In this document: positions 46,457 through 55,102 of the stretch, piece by piece
Layout: each line of letters begins with the position of its first letter
Position numbering within the stretch: the first letter of the stretch is position 1
Origin: Acinetobacter sp. ANC 4648
GTDB lineage: Bacteria; Pseudomonadota; Gammaproteobacteria; Pseudomonadales; Moraxellaceae
DNA length: 64,000 nucleotides
NCBI RefSeq assembly: GCF_002135345.1
Contig: NZ_NEGI01000003.1
Coordinates: 248,001-312,000 of the forward strand
Reading direction: 5' to 3'
Made by a program: the position numbers and the translations under genes
The notes under the pieces: model-generated
What the model saw: only the letters and a program-made list of their open reading frames with translations
Told to the model about the DNA's origin: nothing
The model's database searches: none

Positions 46457-47608
46457 TTAACAATAGCCTTCTAAACGCGTCAATGGTAATTTCTGTCCAA
46501 TTGCTTTTTCGATTTCAGGCAGATAAAACGCATCATCTTCAGATAAGAAACTAATACTCACCCCTTGCGAACCCGCACGACCAGTACGACCAATACGGTG
46601 AACATAATCATCAGACTGTTCAGGCAAGGTAAAGTTAATTACATGTGAAACACCATCCACATGAATACCACGACCCGCAACATCTGTTGCAATCATAATA
46701 TTATGCTGACCATTCTTAAATTGATCTAGCATTTTCAAACGTTTATCTTGTGCAATTTCACCGGATAACATCACCACCTTATAACCATCTCTTTTCAAAT
46801 GATCATAAAGCTTACGAACTTGATCACGACGATTAGCAAAGATCATGACTTTTTCGATTGGCTCATCACGCAAAATCTCTTGTAAAAGTTTATATTTATC
46901 TTGCTTCGCGACCATGTAAACCCGCTGTTCAACATCAGCATTGGTTTTCTTTTCTGGTTCAATCTCAACCGTTACTGGCTCACATAACCATTGCTGTGCT
47001 AAATTCAGCACATCATAACTAAATGTTGCAGAGAACATCAGCGTTTGACGCTGTTCTTTACGTGGTGAATAACGCACAATACGTTTTACTGACGGAATAA
47101 AGCCCATATCTAATAAGCGGTCAGCTTCATCAATCACTAAAAATTCGATTTGATCCAACCAAACTTCTTTTTGCTCTGTAAAATCAATTAGACGCCCTGG
47201 TGTAGCCACCAAGATATCCACAAAACCTTTATCGAGTTGTTTTCTCTGCTTATCGAAATCAACCCCACCAACCAAAGTCATCACATTAAGATTGGAGAAT
47301 TTGGTTAAATCTTTTGCATCATTTTCAATCTGGATCGCAAGTTCACGTGTAGGTGCCAAAATAAGTGCACGAGGCTCACCACGGAATCGCTGCCCTTCAA
47401 TTGGATTTTTGAGTAAATCATTAATAATACTAATTAAAAATGCAGCCGTCTTACCTGTACCTGTTTGCGCACGACCAATTGCATCATGACCAGCCAAAGT
47501 ATATTTCAAAACTTTCTGCTGAATTGGGGTCATCTCTGTGAACCCTAAAGCATCAATCGCTTGACTTAATTGCGGATGTAAATTCAAGCTTTGGAAACCA
47601 GATGCCAT
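46457..47608 (-). CDS. DEAD-box RNA helicase, RhlB-like
   Basis: 383 residues. Q motif [12 protein letters not shown], motif [12 protein letters not shown], motif Ia PTRELAIQI, motif [15 protein letters not shown], motif III MFSATF, motif [19 protein letters not shown] and motif [12 protein letters not shown] are all in place. The length and the linker after motif III fit RhlB-type helicases of the degradosome or RhlE relatives. It lacks a long C-terminal tail. It unwinds RNA duplexes using ATP. The assignment to RhlB over RhlE is tentative. Confidence 0.9.
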   Translation of the reverse strand: MASGFQSLNLHPQLSQAIDALGFTEMTPIQQKVLKYTLAGHDAIGRAQTGTGKTAAFLISIINDLLKNPIEGQRFRGEPRALILAPTRELAIQIENDAKDLTKFSNLNVMTLVGGVDFDKQRKQLDKGFVDILVATPGRLIDFTEQKEVWLDQIEFLVIDEADRLLDMGFIPSVKRIVRYSPRKEQRQTLMFSATFSYDVLNLAQQWLCEPVTVEIEPEKKTNADVEQRVYMVAKQDKYKLLQEILRDEPIEKVMIFANRRDQVRKLYDHLKRDGYKVVMLSGEIAQDKRLKMLDQFKNGQHNIMIATDVAGRGIHVDGVSHVINFTLPEQSDDYVHRIGRTGRAGSQGVSISFLSEDDAFYLPEIEKAIGQKLPLTRLEGYC

Positions 47609-47651
47609 AAATGCGTGCTCTAACTTAATAATATAAAAACAGGTCCATTAT

Positions 47652-47686
47652 AAACAAAAACGCCCCAATAAGATATTAGGGCGTTT
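47652..47686 (-). terminator. Terminator after the cold-shock gene
   Basis: AAACGCCC (47658-47665) pairs with GGGCGTTT (47679-47686) around a partly paired loop. On the minus strand TTTTT follows. Confidence 0.85.
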
Positions 47687-47711
47687 CTTTATTCAGTTCG
47701 AAAACCAAATA

Positions 47712-47924
47712 TTAGTCTAAAGGCTGAACTTCTTCAGCTTGAAAACCTTTTTGACCTTGAACAACACTGAATTCAACGCGTTGGCCGTCACGAAGTGAAC
47801 GGTGACCATCACCTTGAATAGCGCGGAAATGAACGAATACGTCATCGCCACCGCTACGTTGAATAAAGCCAAAACCTTTAGTATCGTTGAACCATTTAAC
47901 AACGCCTTGTTCGCGAGCTGTCAT
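47712..47924 (-). CDS. Cold-shock protein, CspA family
   Basis: 70 residues, a single cold-shock domain. RNA-binding motifs are KGFGFIQR and DVFVHFRAI. The start [21 protein letters not shown] is normal. These proteins bind single-stranded nucleic acid and act as RNA chaperones. The 5' region is long, which is usual for cold-regulated csp genes, but I cannot tell cold-induced from constitutive copies. GAGGATTAA precedes the start codon. Confidence 0.94.
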   Translation of the reverse strand: MTAREQGVVKWFNDTKGFGFIQRSGGDDVFVHFRAIQGDGHRSLRDGQRVEFSVVQGQKGFQAEEVQPLD

Positions 47925-48315
47925 AAGTTAATCCTCAGTATGATGAAAAAAGGACCACCCGGTGTTGCAAACAGCAGAGCAAACAAAGTTTAAAATATTT
48001 TTGTATTTCAAAGTTTGTAATCATTCTATAAAACTATTAACAAAATCCCGGTTACATCCATTAATAATCAGGGCCCTAAACTAAAAAATATTTAGTTATG
48101 AACTCTAATTACGCAAAGAGCTTAACATGGGTTTGTGACAATTAATAGAGTTTTTTTAGATAATTAGCGATAAAATTATGAATATAAATTATACAGTTCT
48201 AGTGTTATAAAACTTTAACCACTTTTGACTTAATTATTTTATAAAATCTTTTTGGAACAATGAGCTGAGTTTGATAAGATACGCGTTCTCAATTATCCTA
48301 AACCATAAGTAGGAA
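47925..48315. other. Divergent regulatory region between csp and the TusA-like gene
   Basis: No gene. The minus half holds the csp promoter and 5' leader, with no structure I can assign. The plus half holds the promoter of the TusA-like gene; TAAGTAGGAA precedes its ATG. A TCAGGGCCCTAA palindrome lies near 48070. Confidence 0.4.
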
Positions 48316-48540
48316 ATGACTAAACCAATTTATATTGATGTGATGGGCAAACCATGCCCCATGCCGTTGTTAATGTTAAAACGTGAATTAAAAAAAGCGC
48401 AACCTCAGCAGGTATTTATCTTAAAATCATCTGATCCGCATAGTGAAACCGACTTACTGCGATACTGTCAAATACATCACATCAAGTGTCAATTCATTAA
48501 AGTATCTGAGTCTGAGTTTCATTACATAATTGAATCTTAA
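48316..48540 (+). CDS. TusA-family sulfurtransferase-like protein
   Basis: 74 residues. The active-site motif GKPCPMPLLMLKREL carries the catalytic Cys in CPxP near residue 14. TusA proteins carry persulfide sulfur for tRNA 2-thiolation and related pathways. It is a single small gene before rpoH, with a promoter region of its own. The exact role in tRNA thiolation is inferred only from the family. Confidence 0.87.
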   Translation: MTKPIYIDVMGKPCPMPLLMLKRELKKAQPQQVFILKSSDPHSETDLLRYCQIHHIKCQFIKVSESEFHYIIES

Positions 48541-48677
48541 TTATTTTAATTGATTTTTTGGGTTACAAGCGTGTATAAAAATTTACATTTCTATACCCAA
48601 TTTTCCTTACTTATGGATGTTATTCGAATTAAGATGAATACATTGCTCATACAACGAAATTCCGATGAGGAGAACTC

Positions 48678-49547
48678 ATGAGTGACAGCAGCAAGCAATT
48701 GATGCCCCTGTCCTTATCTGCGCCAGGCGTAAATCTTGGGGCGTATATTAGCACCGTAAATCAGATACCTATTTTGACAGCTGAACAAGAAAAAGAGTTG
48801 GCTGATCGTTATTATTATGATCAAGATTTAGATGCTGCAAAAATGTTAGTGATGTCTCATTTACGTTTTGTAGTCCATATTGCGCGTAGTTATGCAGGTT
48901 ATGGTCTACCGCAAGGTGACCTTATTCAGGAAGGCAACCTCGGCTTAATGAAAGCGGTGAAGCGATTTGATCCAAACATGGGGGTCAGATTAGTATCTTT
49001 CGCTGTGCACTGGATTAAAGCTGAAATTCATGAATACGTAATCCGTAACTGGCGTATTGTGAAAATCGCGACCACCAAAGCACAACGTAAACTGTTTTTT
49101 AATTTACGTAGTTTAAAAAAATCAAGTAAAAAACTCACACTTGCAGAAGCACAATCAATTGCCAATGACTTGAATGTAACTGCAGAGCAAGTTTTAGAAA
49201 TGGAAGGTCGTTTAACGGCTTATGATGCCGCTTTCGAAGCTCAAGGTGATGATGACGATGAAGGCTCAACCCATGTTGCTCCTGCACTTTATCTAGAAGA
49301 TAATCGTTATGACCCAGCTCGACTAGCTGAAGAAGACGATTACGAACAACAAAGCACTTCTGCACTTCACGATGCAATGGGTCAGTTAGATGATCGCTCT
49401 CGTAATATTTTGCAACGTCGTTGGTTAGATGATGATAAATCTACCCTACATGAATTAGCTGCTGAATATAATGTTTCTGCTGAGCGTATTCGTCAGTTAG
49501 AAAAAAATGCCATGGAAAAAATTAAAGTTGCCATGTCATCTAATTAA
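48678..49547 (+). CDS. rpoH: RNA polymerase sigma factor RpoH (sigma-32)
   Basis: Heat-shock sigma factor. 289 residues (E. coli 284). Region 2 shows LIQEGNLGLMKAVKRFDPNMGVRLVSFAVHWIKAEIHEYVI, and the RpoH box QRKLFFNLR lies next. Region 4 ends with the helix-turn-helix SAERIRQLEKNAMEKIK. E. coli uses mRNA structure and DnaK/FtsH control; neither can be tested here. GAGGAGAA precedes the ATG. In many gammaproteobacteria ftsYEX lies next to it; here the neighbours differ. Confidence 0.97.
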   Translation: MSDSSKQLMPLSLSAPGVNLGAYISTVNQIPILTAEQEKELADRYYYDQDLDAAKMLVMSHLRFVVHIARSYAGYGLPQGDLIQEGNLGLMKAVKRFDPNMGVRLVSFAVHWIKAEIHEYVIRNWRIVKIATTKAQRKLFFNLRSLKKSSKKLTLAEAQSIANDLNVTAEQVLEMEGRLTAYDAAFEAQGDDDDEGSTHVAPALYLEDNRYDPARLAEEDDYEQQSTSALHDAMGQLDDRSRNILQRRWLDDDKSTLHELAAEYNVSAERIRQLEKNAMEKIKVAMSSN

Positions 49548-49576
49548 TTCATAACTTCAACTCACCCTATAAGAAT

Positions 49577-49614
49577 GCTGTCTGATTGAGCAATCAATAA
49601 GGCAGCGATTTTTT
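49577..49614 (+). terminator. Terminator after rpoH
   Basis: A 13-base arm (49577-49589) pairs with 49594-49606 with one wobble and one mismatch, loop GCAA, then GATTTTTT. Confidence 0.8.
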
Positions 49615-49745
49615 GTATTATTCATTCACTTCTTTTTTGCATTTTACACTTAGCTTTTCCATCAACAACAGATCATTTTTGCCTTTTTTCAAGCCTCAAA
49701 ACTATGTTAAGGTTATGCCCATATTTATTCAGGCGTATCTTGCTT

Positions 49746-50111
49746 ATGTGGATTGCAATCGCTGCACTCAATTTAGCATTGGCTGTCATTTTAGGCGCTT
49801 TTGGCGCACATGGTTTAAAAAATCGTGCCAGTATTGAGCAACTCACTTGGTGGCATACTGCAACTGAATATTTCTTCTACCATGCGATTGGACTACTCGC
49901 ATTAGGTATTATCACCAAAGTCATTCCTCAGCTTCCGATTAAAATAAGTTTTAGCTTATTCCAACTTGGAATTATTATATTCTGTGGTTCTTTGTATTTG
50001 ATGAGTCTAGGTGCTCCTCGAGTTTTTGGTGCAATTACACCTATCGGCGGAACCCTAATGATTCTTGGCTGGTTAGTTCTCGCTTGGAATGCTTTTAAAT
50101 ACGCAAAATAA
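49746..50111 (+). CDS. DUF423 family small membrane protein
   Basis: 121 residues from the ATG at 49746, with AGGCG before it. An in-frame start at 49704 would add 14 residues and cannot be excluded. Four hydrophobic helices and the family signature LGAFGAHGLKNR near the start match YgdD/TMEM256-like (DUF423) proteins, inner-membrane proteins of unknown function. A conserved GSLYLMSLG and the VFGAITPIGG turn follow. It lies just upstream of thiS. Confidence 0.85.
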   Translation: MWIAIAALNLALAVILGAFGAHGLKNRASIEQLTWWHTATEYFFYHAIGLLALGIITKVIPQLPIKISFSLFQLGIIIFCGSLYLMSLGAPRVFGAITPIGGTLMILGWLVLAWNAFKYAK

Positions 50112-50132
50112 TTTGTTATACACGGAATTTAC

Positions 50133-50330
50133 ATGCAGATTTATCTAAATGGTCAACCACAAGAAACCTCTTGCCAAAATCTAATGCAATTGATTCAACA
50201 ACTTTCCCTAGAAGGGAAACGTTATGCTGTAGAAATGAACGAAATGATCATTGCCAAAAGTAAACTTGAAAATACCCCAATTTCTGAAAAAGATCGTATT
50301 GAAATTATTCACGCTGTCGGTGGCGGCTAA
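50133..50330 (+). CDS. thiS: Sulfur carrier protein ThiS
   Basis: 65-residue ubiquitin-like protein. The C-terminal Gly-Gly (GGG) is the site of thiocarboxylate formation. It supplies sulfur for the thiazole ring of thiamine through ThiG. It starts [11 protein letters not shown] and ends EIIHAVGGG, typical. thiG follows after 14 bases, so the two form an operon. Confidence 0.93.
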   Translation: MQIYLNGQPQETSCQNLMQLIQQLSLEGKRYAVEMNEMIIAKSKLENTPISEKDRIEIIHAVGGG

Positions 50331-50344
50331 TCTGGAGTTTCCGC

Positions 50345-51130
50345 ATGGAAGACACCCCTCTTATTATTGGTTCTCGATCATTTAAATCACGTTTACTGGT
50401 TGGAACAGGCAAATATAAAGACCTTAATGAAACGGATGCAGCAATTCAAGCCAGTGGCGCTGAAATTGTGACAGTGGCTATTCGTCGTGTAAATATTGGG
50501 CAACATCCTGATCAACCGAATCTACTCTCCGTAATTCCCCCTGAAAAATATACGATACTACCCAATACAGCAGGCTGCTTTGATGCCAATAGTGCTGTAC
50601 GCACTTGTATGCTTGCTCGCGAACTTTTAGATGGTCACAACTTGGTCAAACTTGAAGTGCTCGGCGATGAAAAAACACTTTATCCTAATGTTATTGATAC
50701 ACTCAAAGCTGCTCGTACACTGATTGATGATGGTTTTGAAGTGATGGTTTACACTTCAGATGATCCAATTATCGCTCAAGAGCTAGAAAGTATGGGGTGT
50801 GTAGCAATTATGCCATTGGGCAGCTTAATTGGCTCGGGTCTTGGAATTTTAAATCCACACACTCTTTCTATTATAAAAGAGAATGCCAAAGTACCAATAT
50901 TGGTTGATGCAGGTGTTGGTACAGCAAGTGATGCAGCGATTGCCATGGAATTAGGTTGTGATGGTGTACTCATGAACACCGCAATTGCTGCTGCTCAGTA
51001 CCCAGTTTTAATGGCATCTGCCATGAAAAAAGCAGTTGAAGCAGGCCGTGAAGCGTATTTAGCCGGTCGTATGCCACGTAAACGTATGGCCAATGCAAGC
51101 TCACCTGAAACAGGTTATTTCTTTACATAA
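50345..51130 (+). CDS. thiG: Thiazole synthase ThiG
   Basis: Forms the thiazole phosphate of thiamine from deoxyxylulose phosphate, dehydroglycine and ThiS-thiocarboxylate. 261 residues (E. coli 256). Signature parts are [27 protein letters not shown], the Schiff-base Lys in [16 protein letters not shown], and the barrel end [17 protein letters not shown]. It is cotranscribed with thiS. Other thi genes are not in this window. Confidence 0.96.
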   Translation: MEDTPLIIGSRSFKSRLLVGTGKYKDLNETDAAIQASGAEIVTVAIRRVNIGQHPDQPNLLSVIPPEKYTILPNTAGCFDANSAVRTCMLARELLDGHNLVKLEVLGDEKTLYPNVIDTLKAARTLIDDGFEVMVYTSDDPIIAQELESMGCVAIMPLGSLIGSGLGILNPHTLSIIKENAKVPILVDAGVGTASDAAIAMELGCDGVLMNTAIAAAQYPVLMASAMKKAVEAGREAYLAGRMPRKRMANASSPETGYFFT

Positions 51131-51174
51131 CCCTTTAAATTTAAAGTATTTTTAAGATTATTAATCTTAAAAAA

Positions 51175-51204
51175 AATAAAGCCAGCCATAATGCTGGCTT
51201 TATT
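51175..51204. terminator. Two-way terminator between thiG and ygiN
   Basis: A 12-bp stem AATAAAGCCAGC (51175-51186) with GCTGGCTTTATT (51193-51204), loop CATAAT. An additional TTAAGATTA-type dyad precedes it. Confidence 0.9.
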
Positions 51205-51229
51205 TTACTCTTGTAATAGAGAACTTTAA

Positions 51230-51547
51230 TCAGTTTCTAATGCCCTGCTCTAAAATTCGAATTTTGACATTCGAGACCTTATCTTTAACTGCTTTTTGAT
51301 GAGCACACATATGTATCGTTTGCATGTGTGCTTCTAGATGCTGAATTGTTTCCCATTTTTCATACATCACAATAGAATAAGGTACTTTAGTTTGCATGCT
51401 AGACTCGATCTGACTGTCTACATACAGCTCATAACCACAACACCCCGATTCCTGTAAAACAATCGGAATCAGTTGCTCAAAAGACTGTAAAACTATTTGA
51501 AAGTCTTGTTCTGAATTCATCAAAATTTCGGCAATAATGGTAAGCAT
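51230..51547 (-). CDS. ygiN: Quinol monooxygenase YgiN-like protein
   Basis: 105 residues of the antibiotic-biosynthesis monooxygenase (ABM) fold. MLTIIAEIL near the start, ESGCCGYELYVDS, YEKWETIQHLEAHMQTIHM and NVKIRIL near the end match E. coli YgiN, which oxidises quinols back to quinones. It is directly downstream of mdaB (2 bases between the genes), the same pairing as in E. coli. The pair is proposed to cycle quinones. Confidence 0.88.
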   Translation of the reverse strand: MLTIIAEILMNSEQDFQIVLQSFEQLIPIVLQESGCCGYELYVDSQIESSMQTKVPYSIVMYEKWETIQHLEAHMQTIHMCAHQKAVKDKVSNVKIRILEQGIRN

Positions 51548-51549
51548 TA

Positions 51550-52143
51550 TTATGATCCTTGTTCAGCAAAAATGCTGAGTAAGTGCTCACGATATTCAGC
51601 TCTATACAGCACAACATCAGGGGCTTTGATGACATCATTCACAATAAATGTCTCTAAGCTTTGCATGCCTAAAAATTGATTGGCTTTATGAAAAGGTAAA
51701 TACACACCATCTACACCAACGCCATTAAAAAATTGATCCTTATCCGTAAACGCATCCATAGGTGCATTCCAAGTCAGCGATAACATGTATGTTTTATCGT
51801 GAATTAAACCACCTGTACCATATTTTTTTGTCGCATCTGTACGTGATCGCCCATCACTCGCATACAGTGTCCCATGCCCTTCTGTAAAAATATCATCAAT
51901 ATATTTTTTAACAGTCCAAGGCGCACCCATCCACCAGCCTGGCATTTGGTAGATTACAGTATCCGCCCATACATATTTTTGTATTTCTTCATGAATATCA
52001 TAATCACTATCCGCACGGCTGATTTTGACCTCATGTCCAAGCTCTTGCAATACATCACTGGCCAGTTCGGTCAAACTGTCATTTAACACACCTTTTGAGT
52101 GTGCAAATTGTTTAGCACCATTGATAATAAGAATGTTACTCAT
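51550..52143 (-). CDS. mdaB: NADPH:quinone oxidoreductase MdaB
   Basis: Flavoprotein that reduces quinones by two electrons, avoiding semiquinones. 197 residues (E. coli MdaB 193). The match is close along the length: MSNILIINGAKQFAHS, MPGWWMGAPWTVKKYIDDIF, EGHGTLYASDGR and NQFLGMQSLETFIVNDVIK. It is followed by ygiN on the same strand. An AT-rich dyad resembling a Fur box lies about 95-110 bases upstream (52237-52251), which suggests but does not prove metal- or stress-linked control. Confidence 0.95.
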   Translation of the reverse strand: MSNILIINGAKQFAHSKGVLNDSLTELASDVLQELGHEVKISRADSDYDIHEEIQKYVWADTVIYQMPGWWMGAPWTVKKYIDDIFTEGHGTLYASDGRSRTDATKKYGTGGLIHDKTYMLSLTWNAPMDAFTDKDQFFNGVGVDGVYLPFHKANQFLGMQSLETFIVNDVIKAPDVVLYRAEYREHLLSIFAEQGS

Positions 52144-52236
52144 GATTTGACCTCGAATTATTGAACCTGAAGCAATATAATGAGAATTACTCTTGAGAAA
52201 AAGTCAAAAAAATGCAAAACATTATTGCTAAATAAT

Positions 52237-52251
52237 CAATAATAATTATCA
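52237..52251. promoter_or_regulatory. Fur-box-like dyad upstream of mdaB
   Basis: On the minus strand TGATAAT-T-ATTATTG (complement of 52237-52251) matches TGATAATnATTATCA at 12 of 14 symmetric positions. It lies about 95 bases before mdaB. The AT-rich setting raises the chance of a coincidental match. Confidence 0.3.
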
Positions 52252-52269
52252 ATGACATCAAATCCTAAC

Positions 52270-52325
52270 TATTTGCTGCAATAAAAATAGCTTCTCGAAA
52301 GAAGCTATTTTTATTGCAGCAAATA
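52270..52325 (-). terminator. Very long perfect hairpin downstream of the GST gene
   Basis: A perfect 26-bp stem (52270-52295 with 52300-52325) and CGAA tetraloop, with an internal AAAAA/TTTTT tract. It begins 4 bases beyond the GST stop on the minus strand. It probably terminates or stabilises the GST transcript. On the plus strand it would also block transcription towards gst. Confidence 0.8.
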
Positions 52326-52329
52326 AGAT

Positions 52330-52941
52330 TTAAGGAATTAAACCTTCATCGCGCATCGCAATTTGTACAGACTGACGACCTGCTACTTTATTCCGTAATG
52401 CAATAACATTTGTAAAAGGTGTTAAATCATGATGAATTCCATTAGACCAATTGGTCAGGACAAATAAATATGCATCAGCAGGACCAAAGTGATCATTTAC
52501 CAAATAGTCATAGTCTGACTCCTGTAAATAATCATCCGTATATTTTAAAATTTTATTAATTGTTGTGTAACCACGTTCTTTTTCTTCTGTAGACAAAGCT
52601 GGCCCAAAAAAGACAGCATAGGCATCATGTAATTCTGAATTCAAATATCCCAACCATTCCAATACTTTGGCACGGCCTAAGCCTGAGGGTGGAATTAAAT
52701 CTTGCTTAGGATCATGCTGCGCAAGAAATGGTAGAATGGCCACATTTTCGGTCAACATTAAACCCGGATTAATTTCCAAAGCAGGTACATAACCTTTCGG
52801 ATTAATTGTGTAGTAGTCTGTACCTTTTTCTGTTTTATGTGTTTTTAAATCAACGCGTTCCAAGTCAAAATCGACATTAATTTCATTTAAAATAATATGT
52901 GCGGCAAGTGAACATGCACCTGGAGAATAATATAATTTCAT
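52330..52941 (-). CDS. Glutathione S-transferase (beta-class like)
   Basis: 203 residues, the same size as E. coli GstA (201). The thioredoxin-like N-domain starts MKLYYSPGACSLAAHIIL, with Cys10 where beta-class GSTs have their catalytic Cys. GYVPALEI holds the cis-Pro, and LTENVAILPFLA contacts glutathione. The all-helical C-domain has DHFGPADAYLFVLTNW. It conjugates glutathione to electrophiles. It is monocistronic, with AAGGATC before the ATG and a long hairpin after it. Confidence 0.92.
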   Translation of the reverse strand: MKLYYSPGACSLAAHIILNEINVDFDLERVDLKTHKTEKGTDYYTINPKGYVPALEINPGLMLTENVAILPFLAQHDPKQDLIPPSGLGRAKVLEWLGYLNSELHDAYAVFFGPALSTEEKERGYTTINKILKYTDDYLQESDYDYLVNDHFGPADAYLFVLTNWSNGIHHDLTPFTNVIALRNKVAGRQSVQIAMRDEGLIP

Positions 52942-52990
52942 AATTGATCCTTGTTATTTAACTCTTAATGTTTTAGAACGCTTCTGGGAA

Positions 52991-53023
52991 TCTTGCAAGG
53001 GTTGAACCGATTAAATTGCAAGA
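52991..53023 (-). promoter_or_regulatory. 8-bp dyad and candidate promoter before the GST gene
   Basis: TCTTGCAA (52991-52998) and TTGCAAGA (53016-53023) form an inverted repeat with 17 bases between. On the minus strand a TTGCAA at the inner copy, a 17-base spacer and TAAAAC would make a promoter about 50 bases before the gene, with the dyad overlapping the -35 box as a repressor or activator site often does. Confidence 0.35.
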
Positions 53024-53410
53024 AAGCGTAAAAATTTAACACTTCAAATATTCAGGAAAAGCTTCTCTTTTTCAAGTTAAATTCGTTTCTATCTAAATAA
53101 TAAAAACAATTGGATTTTACTATTGCTACAATTCTAAATAACTGCATAAATACCCGCAGTATTTTTACAAAAGGATGTCATAAGACAAACATTATGAATT
53201 TAAAAAAACGGATATATGCTCAGTAAACTCTACAACCCTATGACCGTGGGCTTTATATCAAACAAATCAAAATTTTGTGACTAAATTTTAATAAAGTAAG
53301 CGAGTAGAACATCATATTTTCTATTTTATAGAATTATAAATGTCTAACATGTATCCAAAATTAGATTAATATGGCAAATTATAAATCACCTAAATATCAA
53401 TAACATTTAT
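53024..53410. other. Spacer before the response regulator gene
   Basis: AT-rich sequence with no gene I can support. It should hold the promoter of the response regulator gene at 53411, whose ribosome site is not obvious. Confidence 0.4.
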
Positions 53411-54115
53411 ATGATACATAACGAATTAAAATTACCAATCCCTGTCATTATTGTAGAAGATGAACCTCTTATTCAAATCAGACTTAAACAAATTTTATTT
53501 GATATTGGTTATAAACCTGAGCACTTATACTTTGCACAAACCAAAGCATTAGCAAACAAATTACTCTCCGAACATTCGGTATCTTTTGCATTAGTCGACT
53601 TAGGACTACCTGATGGAAATGGTATAGAAGTGATAGAGACTTTAAAACGCCATGACCCAACGATCGCTATATTAGTAATTTCTGCATGGAGCACTGAAGA
53701 TTCTATTTTAAATGCATTGGCCGCAGGTGCGACAGGTTACATTTTAAAAGAACGAGATGATATTGAAGTGGCATTATCCATCCGCAGTGTTTTACGTGGT
53801 GGAATACCGATTGACCCATTTATTGCACAAAAAATTCTAAAACAATTCCAATTTAATGAAAATACCCCTTCCATACCAAATAAAAATGAAATCAAACTAC
53901 AACATGAAAATGACTTACTCTCCGGAAGAGAACATGAAGTTTTAACTTTAGTTGCACAAGGATTAAGTAACAAAGAGATCGCACTACATATCAATCTTTC
54001 TCGCTATACAGTTGAATCACATATTAAAAATATTTATCGAAAACTTGCTGTATGTACCCGAACCAAGGCAATAGATACTGCAAGAAACTTAGGTTTTCTA
54101 GATAACAATGTTTAA
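53411..54115 (+). CDS. NarL/LuxR-type response regulator, orphan
   Basis: 234 residues. A receiver domain (about 10-130) has the acidic pair Glu16/Asp17 (VEDEP), the phospho-acceptor Asp63 (LVDLGLPDGNG) and the conserved Lys in TGYILKERD. A LuxR-type helix-turn-helix (about 168-230) shows LSGREHEVLTLVAQGLSNKEIALHINLSRYTVESHIKNIYRKL. No histidine kinase gene is next to it, so the partner is unknown. Its ATG is chosen because the frame starts there; no clear Shine-Dalgarno is visible. Confidence 0.9.
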   Translation: MIHNELKLPIPVIIVEDEPLIQIRLKQILFDIGYKPEHLYFAQTKALANKLLSEHSVSFALVDLGLPDGNGIEVIETLKRHDPTIAILVISAWSTEDSILNALAAGATGYILKERDDIEVALSIRSVLRGGIPIDPFIAQKILKQFQFNENTPSIPNKNEIKLQHENDLLSGREHEVLTLVAQGLSNKEIALHINLSRYTVESHIKNIYRKLAVCTRTKAIDTARNLGFLDNNV

Positions 54116-54319
54116 TTTTACTCGATAAATTTTCTTATTCTTTCAGAATCAAGACAGATCCTTCATTCATAAAATAAGCTTCAAAAATTTGAATTCTGCG
54201 AATAATCCTAAACCTTGTGTCTCAGTTGAATACATTCATTCTTAAACAGATAAAAAAGTTTGACTTGGATAGCTCAGGTCTTACAATACCACTTTTGAAT
54301 TTTTACATTTGCCAAGGTT

Positions 54320-55036
54320 ATGTCAAACGATCAATTAGATTCGCAAGTTGTAGAACTGGACAATTTGCAAGAGCACCGTGAAATTGTGACTTTTATGCGC
54401 CGTTCTTCTCCGCTAAACACGTCACAACGTACTGCGCTTGAACAACATCGTGATTTAATTTTGGAATATCCTGTCGGTGACTTACGCCAGCACTTTGAAC
54501 ATCCTGAGCGCCCACTGACCGTTGAAATCGGGTTTGGAATGGGCCGTTCACTGGTACTGATGGCAAAAGCTAATCCTGAGCGCAACTATGTCGGTATCGA
54601 AGTTCATGTTCCCGGTATTGCACAATGTGTCTATGAAGCTGGCATGGCTGGCGTAAAAAACTTACGTCTTTTAGATGCGGACGCAATTCAAGTACTTCGC
54701 GAAATGCCTGATAACAGTATTAATGCCATTCAATTATATTTTCCAGATCCTTGGCAAAAGAAACGTCATTTCAAGCGTCGTTTTGTCTCACATGACCGTA
54801 TGCCATTGGTTGAACAAAAACTGGAAATGAGTGGTACATTTCACTCAGCAACAGATTGGGAACCCTATGCAGAATGGATGTTGGATATTTTAGATAATCG
54901 TCCAAATCTTGAGAATATGGCAGGAAAAGGCAATAGTTATCCTCGTCCAGACTGGCGTCCACAGACTAAATTCGAACGCCGCGGTTTAGAAGAAGGGCAT
55001 AAAATTAATGACTTCTTGTTTAAAAAAATTAACTAG
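54320..55036 (+). CDS. trmB: tRNA (guanine-N7-)-methyltransferase
   Basis: SAM-dependent enzyme that makes m7G46 in tRNA. 238 residues (E. coli 239). The first ~60 residues are a variable N-terminus; then TVEIGFGMGRSLVLMA (SAM loop), YVGIEVHVPGIAQCV, and the signature IQLYFPDPWQKKRHFKRRFV. The C-terminal TKFERRGLEEGHKINDFLF is typical. It is a single gene ended by a strong two-way terminator. Confidence 0.96.
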   Translation: MSNDQLDSQVVELDNLQEHREIVTFMRRSSPLNTSQRTALEQHRDLILEYPVGDLRQHFEHPERPLTVEIGFGMGRSLVLMAKANPERNYVGIEVHVPGIAQCVYEAGMAGVKNLRLLDADAIQVLREMPDNSINAIQLYFPDPWQKKRHFKRRFVSHDRMPLVEQKLEMSGTFHSATDWEPYAEWMLDILDNRPNLENMAGKGNSYPRPDWRPQTKFERRGLEEGHKINDFLFKKIN

Positions 55037-55050
55037 TTTTAATTTTTTTA

Positions 55051-55087
55051 AATCAAAAAACAGGGCTAATCACCCTGTTTTTTGATT
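55051..55087. terminator. Two-way terminator between trmB and the desaturase pseudogene
   Basis: A perfect 15-bp stem (55051-55065 with 55073-55087, containing AAAAAACAGGG), loop CTAATCA. It lies between convergent genes. Confidence 0.92.
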
Positions 55088-55102
55088 TTCTAATTATAGC
55101 TT

